DNA of 58,893 bases, taken from assembly GCA_020650975.1 (NCBI GenBank), contig JAIPMN010003416.1, positions 1,708-60,600 on the forward strand, given 5' to 3'. Made by a program: the position numbers and the translations under genes. Below are positions 52,001-58,893 of the stretch, piece by piece (within the stretch, counting starts at the first letter, position 1; the number at the start of each line of letters is the position of its first letter). The DNA comes from Apostichopus californicus (lineage: Eukaryota; Echinodermata; Holothuroidea; Aspidochirotida; Stichopodidae). The notes below the pieces were generated by a model. The model made no database searches. It was not told the origin of the DNA and was given only the letters and a program-made list of their open reading frames with translations.

Positions 52001-53741
52001 AATATTCACACATAAAAATATATATCAAACATCGTTTGAAAAACATTTATCAATCTTAATGTAACCCAGTGAATGAAAACATATTTGTTTTGCAATGAGT
52101 GACAAAGAATGAATAATGCACACATGAGGTAAAGATTGCCCTTAATAATGCAGATCGCATTACTGATAACAGTAACCCATTGTTTGATAAACAGCTTGAT
52201 GAAGTTGATAACTTACAAGACTGGTACTTCCACCAACATCTTAATCAGAGAATGGATCAGTTTCTGGATGAGATTTTCTTTCAAGGGTTCTTGGTTCTCA
52301 GATGAAGCCAGCTGATTGGCTACTGGGACATCGTTGTTGGCGTCGGACAAGACCGAGAGCTGCTGTAAGATACGACCCTCCGACAAGTTTTCCAGGAAAT
52401 ATTTCAAGACTCTTCTGATGATAAACAGGGCATTGTAGGTCTGCCATGTTAACACGTGGCTGTAGAAAAATAAAAGAAACGGCTGGATTACCAAACCTAC
52501 ACTTATGTAAAACAACCACAGCAAACACTAAGAATGAGCATAAAAATGCTAGAGTTAAAATGCTAGAGAAAATCTGGATTCATTCCATTGACAAGCATAC
52601 ATGAGACACACCCTGTAAGTACTCATACCAAAGCAACATACCAGGCAAGCTAGACCAACATGATATTAAGTCTATCCCATAGAGTGTGTTCAAAGTCTAG
52701 TTTTGTCTTATTCACCCATAGACAGTAACACTTGAAATAATGTTCTAAAAAGGAAAGCAAATGAATATGCATAATACACAAACACATTCTGAAATAACAT
52801 TCTCTTTATGAAGGTACAACAAAAGTTGTAATTTTATTAGTATCCTTCACAAAGTTTACTACTCTGCAAAGTATCGAGGACTTGAACCAACGACTTAAAG
52901 ATTTGCAAGTAATGTTTACTCACTTTTCTGTTTTCACATAAGATTTCAAGGCAATCACTCTCTCCAGAAATATTTCCACCAATGTACAAAAGTTTCCTGT
53001 CAAGAGATTCTGAGCAGCTATAGGAGAATCAGAATGATTGAGGAACAATATATTAGGTTCAAATATCATACTGAAACCTGATGATAGCTCCATGCTATAG
53101 TACACTATCATTGCAAAGAATGCATTTATCAAACCAGTACCAACCCCACCCCTTCCCCTTGACTGCAAGACCTTCTCATTTAGATCAACTTCATTCAGTT
53201 TGTGCAAATATGTCATTACGTCCCACTCTGATAACAATTTGAATATTGTTTCACTATTAACAATGTTTTAAATGTTATTATGTCAAGTGCTGTAAAGGAG
53301 AGCATCTACCTTTGCAACAGTAACACCATTGAAGATGAAGATTTATACAAATGTCATTAATCAAAAGATACTCCATGTTTTTTCCACGGACTATTTAATC
53401 AAAAGAAACTCAATGTTATTTCCATGGACTATATTTAAGCTTTCAGATAGTTTGCAATAGATCTAAGCAAACTACAGTCGACTGTTAACTTCGCCTTTGT
53501 AATCACTACGACTGTGATATCATCATAGAATAACATAAGATAACTCACCGAATGATTTGCACAGTTCAACAGTTGCCTCTTCAAGAAGTCTTGCATCTGA
53601 TGTGGTGTGTGGAATATCAAAGGAATATGACAGAAGTTTCTTCCAAAACTCATCTGTCCTAGGAATTGACTCCTTTCCAACCAATTGCAACAGATATTCA
53701 TTGGCATTGAGTTCAGCCAGGCTACTGCTATTCACACCCAT
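42875..53741 (-). CDS. DYM: Dymeclin (complete, 14 coding exons)
   Basis: Dymeclin is a peripheral Golgi protein needed for Golgi organisation and trafficking; loss in humans causes Dyggve-Melchior-Clausen dysplasia. Exons in transcript order: 53549-53741, 52924-53017, 52217-52459, 51573-51698, 50856-50989, 49849-50037, 49030-49217, 48425-48550, 47654-47767, 46448-46542, 45418-45535, 43929-44111, 43211-43327, 42875-43018. All phases match and yield 687 residues (human 669). The start is MGVNSSSL, aligned with human MGSNSSRI, with Gly2 and Ser6 as in N-myristoylation signals. Hallmark blocks include [89 protein letters not shown], and at the C terminus [19 protein letters not shown]. Dymeclin is all-helical and has no known catalytic residues. 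The gene is convergent with CLASP. Two exon-tail duplications lie near its 3' end. Confidence 0.98.
43045..43245 (-). repeat. 81-bp tandem repeat overlapping DYM exon 13 donor
   Basis: About 2.5 copies of an 81-bp unit (GGACTCACCCTTAA..CCATTGTAGCAT..ACCTCACCCTAT..) occur, with GGACTCAC at 43122 and 43203. The unit containing 43211 includes the 3' end of exon 13 and its splice donor, so the copy near 43130-43160 carries a duplicate donor and exon tail. Confidence 0.85.
43211..43327 (-). CDS. DYM: DYM exon 13 (tail and donor duplicated downstream)
   Basis: 39 codons, phase 0. Encodes [20 protein letters not shown] and [18 protein letters not shown], aligned with VISFFSSRLLQAG...LEIIKQGVVALPKDRLK. 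The last ~35 exonic bases plus donor GTGAGTCC recur 81 bp further into the intron. Confidence 0.95.
43459..43912 (-). repeat. 221-bp tandem duplication in DYM intron 12
   Basis: Two copies, each starting with a poly-C tract and ACTTCAATCACC (43476 and 43697), then CATCTACAACTTACATTC and ending ..CAGTAACCAATCA.CACATTG. The second copy ends just before exon 12. The copies differ at several sites and by small indels. Confidence 0.9.
43929..44111 (-). CDS. DYM: DYM exon 12
   Basis: 61 codons, phase 0. Encodes [39 protein letters not shown] and [10 protein letters not shown], all matching human dymeclin. Confidence 0.97.
44256..44930 (-). repeat. TCATG/TCATA pentanucleotide satellite in DYM intron 11
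   Basis: About 670 bp made almost entirely of the pentamers TCATG, TCATA, TCACG and related, with a recurring longer unit CACATGTGTCAAATCATATC. Pentamer repeats keep all frames open, which explains the His/Ser/Ile/Met-rich open frames here; they are not genes. Confidence 0.97.
45418..45535 (-). CDS. DYM: DYM exon 11
   Basis: 118 bp. Encodes [17 protein letters not shown], matching SLFSLLSKKHNKVLEQA, then a Gln/Ala/Glu-rich loop. Confidence 0.95.
46448..46542 (-). CDS. DYM: DYM exon 10
   Basis: 95 bp. Encodes [19 protein letters not shown], nearly identical to human [19 protein letters not shown]. Confidence 0.97.
47105..47445 (+). mobile_element. hAT-like non-autonomous element (probable)
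   Basis: The left end CCTGGTATTCAAACC and the right end GTTTGAATACCTAGAG are inverted over an 11-bp perfect match (GGTATTCAAAC), followed by TTTT..GGTGACCCC on the left and a complementary GACCC region on the right. This is the look of hAT MITE ends (CAGNGGTTCTCAAAC..GACCCC). A clean 8-bp target duplication is not evident. It lies in DYM intron 9. Confidence 0.5.
47654..47767 (-). CDS. DYM: DYM exon 9
   Basis: 38 codons, phase 0. Encodes [20 protein letters not shown] and [15 protein letters not shown], matching ILKNITWYSERVLTEISLGS and [15 protein letters not shown]. Confidence 0.97.
48425..48550 (-). CDS. DYM: DYM exon 8
   Basis: 42 codons, phase 0. Encodes [20 protein letters not shown] and [16 protein letters not shown], matching [20 protein letters not shown] and MALIILLILTEDDGFN. 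Confidence 0.97.
49030..49217 (-). CDS. DYM: DYM exon 7
   Basis: 188 bp. Encodes [20 protein letters not shown] and [20 protein letters not shown], close to FQINFNSLYTALCEQQTSDQ and ATLLLYTLLHQNSNIRTYML. Confidence 0.97.
49849..50037 (-). CDS. DYM: DYM exon 6
   Basis: 189 bp. Encodes [26 protein letters not shown] and [14 protein letters not shown], matching [26 protein letters not shown] and NPYRQAIMSFKNTQ. Confidence 0.97.
50047..50158 (+). repeat. ~30-45-bp minisatellite (ACAGACATACAAGAATAT..AAAGTGAT)
   Basis: Three imperfect copies directly next to DYM exon 6, interrupted by the insertion at 50159-50435, with one more copy at 50436-50462. Confidence 0.85.
50159..50435 (+). mobile_element. 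Retroelement-like insertion with conserved 3' motif, copy 2
   Basis: About 277 bp, strongly C/T-rich, ending with TTTGAAGAAGATCCTGCTAG GATCGAAATGTCAGGCCAAC TTACTTTTACACAC and an A-tract. It is flanked by near-identical 27-bp sequences (50130-50156 and 50436-50462), either a long target duplication or insertion between units of the local minisatellite. It shares its 45-bp end with 5711-5766, in the opposite orientation. It lies in DYM intron 5. Confidence 0.55.
50856..50989 (-). CDS. DYM: DYM exon 5
   Basis: 134 bp. Encodes [20 protein letters not shown] and [11 protein letters not shown], matching LVKTLLYNFIRQEKPPPPG and GLLYGLASGVA. The donor GTCAGA is weak, but frame and homology fix it. 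Confidence 0.94.
51194..51480 (-). repeat. ~95-bp tandem repeat, 3 copies, in DYM intron 4
   Basis: Copies share TTTATTTTATGTTTTAGTTT and GTGATAATCTATCTGTTAAC AGGTCTGTCTCTTCAG, with AGGTCTGTCT at 51271, 51367 and 51460. Each unit contains CTGTTAACAGGT, which on the plus strand resembles splice motifs, but the gene runs the other way. Confidence 0.93.
51573..51698 (-). CDS. DYM: DYM exon 4
   Basis: 126 bp. Encodes [17 protein letters not shown] and [10 protein letters not shown], equivalent to SVEAISTMVVFLSCQLF and HKYLMRGP. Confidence 0.95.
52217..52459 (-). CDS. DYM: DYM exon 3
   Basis: 243 bp. Begins [20 protein letters not shown] (human NHIFIWQTHNALFIICCLLK), runs through a variable acidic loop, and ends with [11 protein letters not shown] (human LMQLITDIPLL). 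Confidence 0.96.
52924..53017 (-). CDS. DYM: DYM exon 2
   Basis: 94 bp. Encodes [20 protein letters not shown], corresponding to NNPRTGNLGALIKVFLSR. Acceptor CTATAG, donor GTGAGT. Confidence 0.93.
53358..53432 (-). repeat. 37-bp tandem duplication in DYM intron 1
   Basis: Two diverged copies of AATCAAAAGA.ACTC.ATGTT.TTTCCA.GGACTAT. Confidence 0.85.
53549..53741 (-). CDS. DYM: DYM exon 1 (start codon)
   Basis: 193 bp from ATG (53739-53741) to donor GTGAGT. Encodes [20 protein letters not shown] and [14 protein letters not shown], matching LLEEATISVCRSL. The MG(x)3S start supports this ATG and N-myristoylation. Confidence 0.97.
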
Positions 53742-53954
53742 TATAAAACCCTATTTACGTCGTTTCTCATTCACATGTACAATAGTGTGCTGTAATTAAT
53801 CTGATGAGAGAAAAATATATGAAATCATGTATACATCAAATGTGCACACTCATTCACTTGGTATTCTGAACTACTACCAGTAAAACGTATATCACACAAA
53901 AGTATATAGCATTTATAGACATGTATTCCAAAATATGAATCAACCCAATGCATC

Positions 53955-54431
53955 GGTCATACTAATTAGCGTCAACAGGCCCATTTCACGACAACTCAAG
54001 ACAACTCAAGACAACAAGTTTAAAATACCATCAAATACAATGGTTGTAATCAGAGTGTATCTGGAAACACGTTTAAAACTGACTGAATTCATAATATCAA
54101 GAGTTTCTTACATTGACAGGAGTGTGTGGGCACCATTCTCGACTTAAAAATTGCACTAACCTGTAGTGTAATGGTGCAGTCCAATGTCATTGCGCAAGCG
54201 CAATAGCATCACGTCGTCCAATTCTACGGACGGAGAAAGTTGACTATTTTTACGAAAAAAACATTTCTTCCTGTGAAAAATATGTATGCACGATGAATTC
54301 AGTCAGTTTTTTAAACGTGTTTCCAGATACACTCTGATTACAACCATTGTATTTGATGGTATTTTAAACTTGTTGTCTTGAGTTGTCTTGAGTTGTCGTG
54401 AAATGGGCCTGTTGACGCTAATTAGTACGAC
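53955..54431. mobile_element. MITE with ~137-bp terminal inverted repeats and 9-bp target duplication
   Basis: The left arm (53955-54092) and right arm (54293-54431) are near-perfect reverse complements, both beginning GGTC(A/G)TACTAATTAGCGTC and differing by one early mismatch and two A's. CCAATGCAT flanks both sides (53945-53953 and 54433-54441). The 200-bp interior has no coding capacity and holds the palindrome ATTGCGCAAGCGCAAT (54189-54204). Very long inverted ends plus a 9-bp duplication fit a Mutator-like non-autonomous element. It lies about 210 bp upstream of the DYM ATG. Confidence 0.85.
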
Positions 54432-55438
54432 CCCAATGCATAGGCAATATGCATACATAAATACATTTAATATGGCATTCTAATTTCTATGCTACTATTT
54501 GTTGATACTGCAGAAATACACTTCAAGTTTCAGGTAATACTGCCAAAATGCGAGTTTAAGGTGATTTAATTGCACGACCCTTGGGAAAGTTGGATATCAC
54601 CAGTAGCCTCCTGAAATGTTAGGCCTACACTAGGCTACAGTATATGTACATGGTCTAAATGTCCTTAGTTAAAACATACTAACTTCGAAACAATAACATC
54701 ATACTCAATATTAGGGTACTAACATGGCCAAGCCTTTGTGAGTTGGTACTAGGCCTAGGTACTACTAGGCCTATATTATTATTGTTTAGCCTAGGCACAA
54801 AACCTTTCACTGACTCCTGAGGTTGTCCTACTCGAGTCCTAGGGCTAGGACTGCTACTACAGTAGGCTAGTCGTAATAGCGTAGCGTAACCAATTGGCCT
54901 ACACTACAGTATGTAGTATACCTAGTTTACACACTCACTTATCTCGATCGATCACGGAACACATTAAAGGCTAAAATTGAACTTGCACCATTTTTATTCA
55001 CAAGTAGAACTCATCAATTATCCTGAAAATACTGAAATTGTATTTTTTCCCCCTCCAATTGCTTGAATTCGTCTGGTGACTTGGTATACCCAAACCAAAA
55101 CACGTCGACACTGCAACTCCGTAAATACTCATGTTGCCATAATTCAGTACAAATTCCATGACAAACTCTAGTATCAAAATCGGCTAAATAAAAAGTGAAA
55201 TAAAGCGAATGCAATTCTTGTTCTTGGGAGTTCAGACTGTCGAATCAAGCAGATTCGCAGGCGTCGGGACCATGGGGATGGTGAGGTAGGCCAGGGGATG
55301 AGGGGTGGTTAGGGGGCTTCCATTATATAGATCTAATATAGTCTTAATATGTCATAGAATGCACCATTTGACTGTAATCCATATGTATCCCTAGATGTAA
55401 TGGCACAAAGAACCAACAAGTTGAAGTAAAGTTGACAT
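54432..55438. other. DYM 5' flank with TAGGCCTA-like motif cluster
   Basis: No exon is recognised. Palindromic TAGGCCTA-like words cluster at 54620-54905 (TAGGCCTAC 54620, TAGGCTAC 54631, TAGGCCTAGG 54750, TAGGCCTAT 54766, TAGCCTAGGC 54787, TTGGCCTAC 54895). This is a plausible promoter or 5' UTR region for DYM, but nothing fixes a start site. Confidence 0.4.
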
Positions 55439-56900
55439 ATAATTTATTTATTTATTTATTATTTATTTATTTATTTGTTTTTCCACAGAAGTACAAAGTG
55501 GATGGAAGTCTTCCATAAAGCTTATAAAGCTTAACAAAGTGGAAGACTCCCTAAAGAAAAAAGTAATTAATAAATACAATGTGAATGTTTGTTACAATAT
55601 ACACAAATTGTTGGAGTAAATAACTCATTTAGGCTACATAATTGTGAAATACTTGTACCACACCAGATAATCAAGCAGTAATATAGATGTGGATGCTATT
55701 AAAGTTTGATAAAGCATTCTGAGTATATTTTGGGGGAAGAAATGTTTAAGCTTTGCTAAAATACCTACATCTCTTGCAACGCTGGTACAAACGTTTGTAA
55801 TATGGTCACTCCATGAAAGTTTACAATAAATATAAACCCATAGATATTTAGTAGTAAGTAGTTGATACTCGTTTAATTACTTTATCGTCCATTAGTATCA
55901 TTATTCCAATTAGTTGTTCTTCTTCCATTAAATACGATATAATTAGTTGTGTCTGCATTAAGTGATAACTCATTAGCAGCAAACCAATCAGCAAATTTAT
56001 TGAGTTAGTTCAGTAGAGACAGTATCATGTATTATGTGTACTCTTTCGAACTCAAAGAAAAAAATGGTATCATCAGCAACTTCAAAATAGTATAATTTTT
56101 GACACTTGGCAAATGTCGTTGACATATATTATGAATAACAGTGGTCCTAATATTGAGCCCTGTGGAACGCCACAATGGGTTACAGCTTGTTCGGAATTTG
56201 GGTGTTTATATGATATTGATATCTATTGGATAAATAGTTGCTTAACCAGTCAAGGGTTGTTCTCCTTACACCATAACACGATAATTTACTTAGCAAACTG
56301 GTATGGTCAATAGTATCAAATTCTTTGGAGAGATCAAGAAACACTCCAATACTTATTATGTTATTATCAAGACTAGTAGGCTACATAATTTTTCAATAGC
56401 ATTTGCCAAAGCAAATTCTGTATAGAGTGCTTTGGGCGGAAGCCATATTGTTCATTGCACTGCATACTTGGTTAGAAAATTAAAGATACGTTTGTACATA
56501 AGGCTTTTCATTAATTTTTGATAAACATGATAATAAAGAAATAGGACGGTAATTTTTATATACATCTTGTTCACCTGTTTTGAAAATTGGTATAACTTTA
56601 GCAATCTTTAGTTTATCTGGAAATGTACCAGAAGTGAAAGATAAATTACAAATATAAGTCTATGGTTTGGCGATAAAGTGAATAACATTTCTTATTATAT
56701 CTGGTTTAAAATCGTCATATCCCGCTGTTTTTTTGTGTGTCTTTTTGTATAAGGCTGGAAATATCAACTGTTGTAAGTTCTTCCTCACAGACAGGATTAA
56801 TGAACATAGATTGACTGTTTCTGATGTCACTATGAATAAGATATTCTGTACTACCGTTACATTTAATATTTCTTGAATTAATTAATTGAATTAATACTAG
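55439..56900 (-). mobile_element. Decayed non-LTR retrotransposon (LINE), reverse transcriptase part
   Basis: Read on the minus strand, the successive reverse transcriptase blocks appear in order: PDKLKIAKVIPIFKTGE and NYRPISLLS (near 56530-56640), QYGFRPKHS (near 56440), FLDLSKEFDTIDH and LDWLSNYLS (near 56235-56345), GVPQGSILGPLLFIIYVNDI (near 56115-56175), then VADDTIFF (near 56070). The catalytic first Asp sits in FLDLSKEFDT and the A-D-D box is present, but frameshifts and stops separate the blocks. It ends in an (AAAT)n tail at 55439-55480. This order and the tail fit a Jockey/CR1-type LINE. No endonuclease domain was recognised. Confidence 0.9.
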
Positions 56901-57690
56901 GCTTAATTCTTACTGATATAGTCCTACTTAAATGTGTATACAGGCAATAGTAAACAATTAAAACTTATCATACAGCTGCAGTAAGTCGGTTCTAAATTAT
57001 ATTGATTTATCCTCCATCTAAATGGTACTGGCAGGTATAATCTTTGCCAGCTAAAAGTATAATATTACCTTCTCCAAGAAGCTGAACAAAATGCATGATC
57101 TAAATTGTTATGGCTCACGTAAACCTCATAAATAGGACGTAATGTCTTCTTTAGAGAATTATGAAAATATGCTGTAATATTGTTAGTACCACCATTATAA
57201 ATTATTTCATTACGGCTTTTCCATATTACAGATCTATAAATATATATATCTAGTCAAAAAGGAGAGTGACCAACTTGATTTTTTGCATTAAGACCCAGAT
57301 CAAATCAAGTAATGTTCCTAAGGTCCAACGATAATGATGTATTGTTTCAATCTAACTTCTGCAAAATGTACACAGAAGATATTAATCATTTTGAATTTAT
57401 ACAATTTCTCATTAGTACATCAAATATTATGCATTATTTTATAATCGTTTTCAGCATCTGTATTACTCTTAGTCGTTTTAAAGACATTAGTTTCAATAGC
57501 TAGATCTGCATAAGTTTTCTTCCAATAGATTTCACCTTTAGGAGTATTATTTCTTAAAGTACGTAAAAGGTCAGATGCTTTTTTTACAAGTTAATACAGC
57601 ACTATCAATATTTTCACAACCACATTGAAAATGAATGGCGTATTGTAAGTCGGATTGTGCAGATACCACCCTGTCGGATGAATAGATCAC
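56901..57690. other. AT-rich stretch between LINE and tRNA array
   Basis: No gene is recognised. It may be the decayed 5' part of the LINE, since minus-strand open segments exist, but I could not identify an endonuclease or nucleic-acid-binding motif. Confidence 0.4.
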
Positions 57691-57693
57691 TGT

Positions 57694-57703
57694 CAACCAG
57701 TTC

Positions 57704-57739
<36 letters not shown>

Positions 57740-57746
57740 AGGAAGC
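57694..57746 (-). pseudogene. Truncated tRNA-Asn pseudogene
   Basis: Keeps the 5' acceptor strand, D arm and anticodon arm (GTT anticodon) but lacks the T arm and 3' acceptor strand; a CTTGGC replaces CGTGGC. It marks one edge of the array. Confidence 0.85.
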
Positions 57747-57843
57747 TTGTCTTAGAAAGGAACATTTTAGGCTAAAAATAAGGGATTAATTTAGCTGAAT
57801 TAACTATATATGGACTATTTAAAGAATCAAAAGAACTCAAGTT

Positions 57844-57847
57844 CGCT

Positions 57848-57900
<53 letters not shown>

Positions 57901-57917
57901 AATTGCGCCACGGAAGC
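57844..57917 (-). tRNA. tRNA-Asn (GUU), array copy 1
   Basis: 74 nt on the minus strand starting GCTTCCGTGGCGCAATTGGT. The acceptor stem GCTTCCG/CGGGAGC pairs with one G-U, the D arm is GCGC..GCGC, the anticodon loop CTGTTAA gives GTT, and the T arm is GGTGG-TTCAAGC-CCACC. A T-run (pol III terminator) follows within about 20 bases. No CCA is encoded and no intron is present. Confidence 0.97.
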
Positions 57918-58014
57918 TTGCGTTATAAAGAAACATTTTAGACTAAGAATATCGAATTGAATTAGCTGAATTAACTATAAATGAACTATTTAAAAAATCA
58001 AAAGAAATCATGCT

Positions 58015-58018
58015 CGCT

Positions 58019-58071
<53 letters not shown>

Positions 58072-58088
58072 AATTGCGCCACGGAAGC
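58015..58088 (-). tRNA. tRNA-Asn (GUU), array copy 2
   Basis: Identical in all arms to copy 1, 171 bp further on, with the same 97-bp type of spacer including the downstream T-run. Confidence 0.97.
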
Positions 58089-58188
58089 TTGTCTTAGAAA
58101 GGAATATTGTAGACTAATACTATGGAATTAATTTAGCTGAATTAACTTATATATGAACTATTTAAAAAAAATCAAAAGAACTCAAGCT

Positions 58189-58192
58189 CGCT

Positions 58193-58245
<53 letters not shown>

Positions 58246-58262
58246 AATTGCGCCACGGAAGC
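58189..58262 (-). tRNA. tRNA-Asn (GUU), array copy 3
   Basis: Intact cloverleaf with GTT anticodon, identical to copy 1; spacing from copy 2 is 174 bp. Confidence 0.97.
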
Positions 58263-58359
58263 TTGCCTCATAAAGGAATATTGTAGACTAAGAATATCGA
58301 ATTGAATTAGCTGAATTAACTATAAATGAACTATTTAAAAAATCAAAAGAACTCACGCT

Positions 58360-58369
58360 CGCTCCCGGA

Positions 58370-58416
<47 letters not shown>

Positions 58417-58433
58417 AATTGCGCCACGGAAGC
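58360..58433 (-). tRNA. tRNA-Asn (GUU), array copy 4
   Basis: Intact cloverleaf with one substitution in the T stem (CCATC for CCACC), which turns a G-C pair into G-U and should be tolerated. Confidence 0.95.
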
Positions 58434-58531
58434 TGGCCTTATAAAGAAACATTTTAGACTAAGAATATTGAATTGAATTAGCTGAACTAACTATAAATGA
58501 ACTATTTAAAAAAATCAAAAGAACTCATGCT

Positions 58532-58535
58532 CGCT

Positions 58536-58602
<67 letters not shown>

Positions 58603-58605
58603 AGC
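58532..58605 (-). tRNA. tRNA-Asn (GUU), array copy 5
   Basis: Intact cloverleaf; the D loop has AATCGG instead of AATTGG, as in vertebrate tRNA-Asn, a change shared with the truncated copy at 57694. Confidence 0.96.
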
Positions 58606-58702
58606 TTGTCTTAGAAAGGAACATTGTAGGCTAAGAATATGGGATTACTTTAGCTGAATTAACAATATATTGACTATTTAAAAAATCAAAAGAACTCAAG
58701 TT

Positions 58703-58714
58703 CGCTCCCGGGTG
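58703..58714 (-). pseudogene. tRNA-Asn 3' stub at array edge
   Basis: Only the 3' acceptor strand CACCCGGGAGCG remains, 171 bp after copy 5, then the sequence breaks into unrelated DNA (AGGAAAGAG..). It marks the other end of the array. Confidence 0.8.
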
Positions 58715-58893
58715 AGGAAAGAGTTATGAATTATTCATATTTCCTTGCGTAGGTTCACTCAAGTCCCGACCAGTGACATCACGTAATCAGATATAACGTA
58801 GCTAAAGCTACAACATGTTATAGTATAGCAATCGTAGTGAGAGAATTACTCAGATGCGTATAGTTGAATGTCACTGTGTCGATGTATATATAT
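58715..58893. other. Window end, no feature seen
   Basis: Unique-looking sequence after the array breakpoint, with no recognised gene or repeat. Confidence 0.5.

Larger units (their letters stand above)
57694..58714 (-). repeat. Tandem tRNA-Asn array, ~171-bp period
   Basis: Units consist of a 74-bp tRNA gene plus a 97-100-bp AT-rich spacer (..TTAGCTGAATTAAC.ATA.ATGAACTATTTAAAAA..). Starts are 57844, 58015, 58189, 58360, 58532 and the stub at 58703. Spacers are also conserved, so the array grew by unequal exchange of whole units. Confidence 0.95.

Noticed and set aside
54189..54204. NRF1-type promoter of DYM
   Set aside because: The palindrome lies inside a transposable element with its own inverted ends, so it is at best a borrowed site; I kept it only as a hypothesis.
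55014..55214. 66-codon minus-strand open frame upstream of DYM
   Set aside because: The protein sequence looks less simple than most, but I recognise no family and see no supporting exons; it is not enough for a gene call.
57694..58714. CRISPR-like array (regular repeats with spacers)
   Set aside because: The repeats are complete tRNA-Asn genes and the spacers are also conserved, which is the opposite of a CRISPR array.

Overview
This is a stretch of an AT-rich animal genome: intron-rich, with GT-AG introns, tRNA genes with pol III signals and many interspersed repeats. It carries two convergent protein-coding genes. Coding similarity to vertebrate orthologues is high, and the repeat types (tRNA-derived SINE, non-LTR retrotransposon, MITEs) suit an invertebrate deuterostome. 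I would guess an echinoderm, but that is inference.

Positions 1-38220 (+ strand) hold the 3' part of a CLASP gene (CLIP-associating protein, a microtubule plus-end rescue factor). I could place 29 exons from 92 to 33733 that join in one continuous frame encoding 1183 residues. They cover TOG2, a Ser/Arg-rich linker with an SxIP motif, TOG3, a second linker and the C-terminal CLIP/cortex-binding domain. The promoter and TOG1 exons lie before the window. A 3' UTR of about 4.5 kb follows, with an 81/86-bp minisatellite and AATAAA signals near 38180-38204.

Positions 38221-42250 are intergenic or undefined 3' flank, including a degenerate composite repeat rich in TGACCT half-sites. Positions 42875-53741 (- strand) hold a complete dymeclin gene (DYM, Golgi organisation): 14 coding exons, 687 residues, with an N-myristoylation-type MG start.

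Upstream of DYM are a MITE with very long terminal inverted repeats and a 9-bp target duplication (53955-54431), a cluster of TAGGCCTA-like motifs, a decayed non-LTR retrotransposon on the minus strand (55439 to about 56900), and a tandem array of five intact tRNA-Asn(GUU) genes with a period near 171 bp and broken copies at both ends (57694-58713).

CLASP and DYM are both housekeeping cytoskeleton/Golgi genes; CLASPs also nucleate microtubules at the Golgi. Nothing here suggests an operon-like functional cluster. The least expected feature is a recurring one: short tandem duplications that straddle exon/intron or exon/3'UTR junctions, leaving decayed copies of exon tails beside the functional exon (CLASP exon 27, DYM exons 13 and 14).
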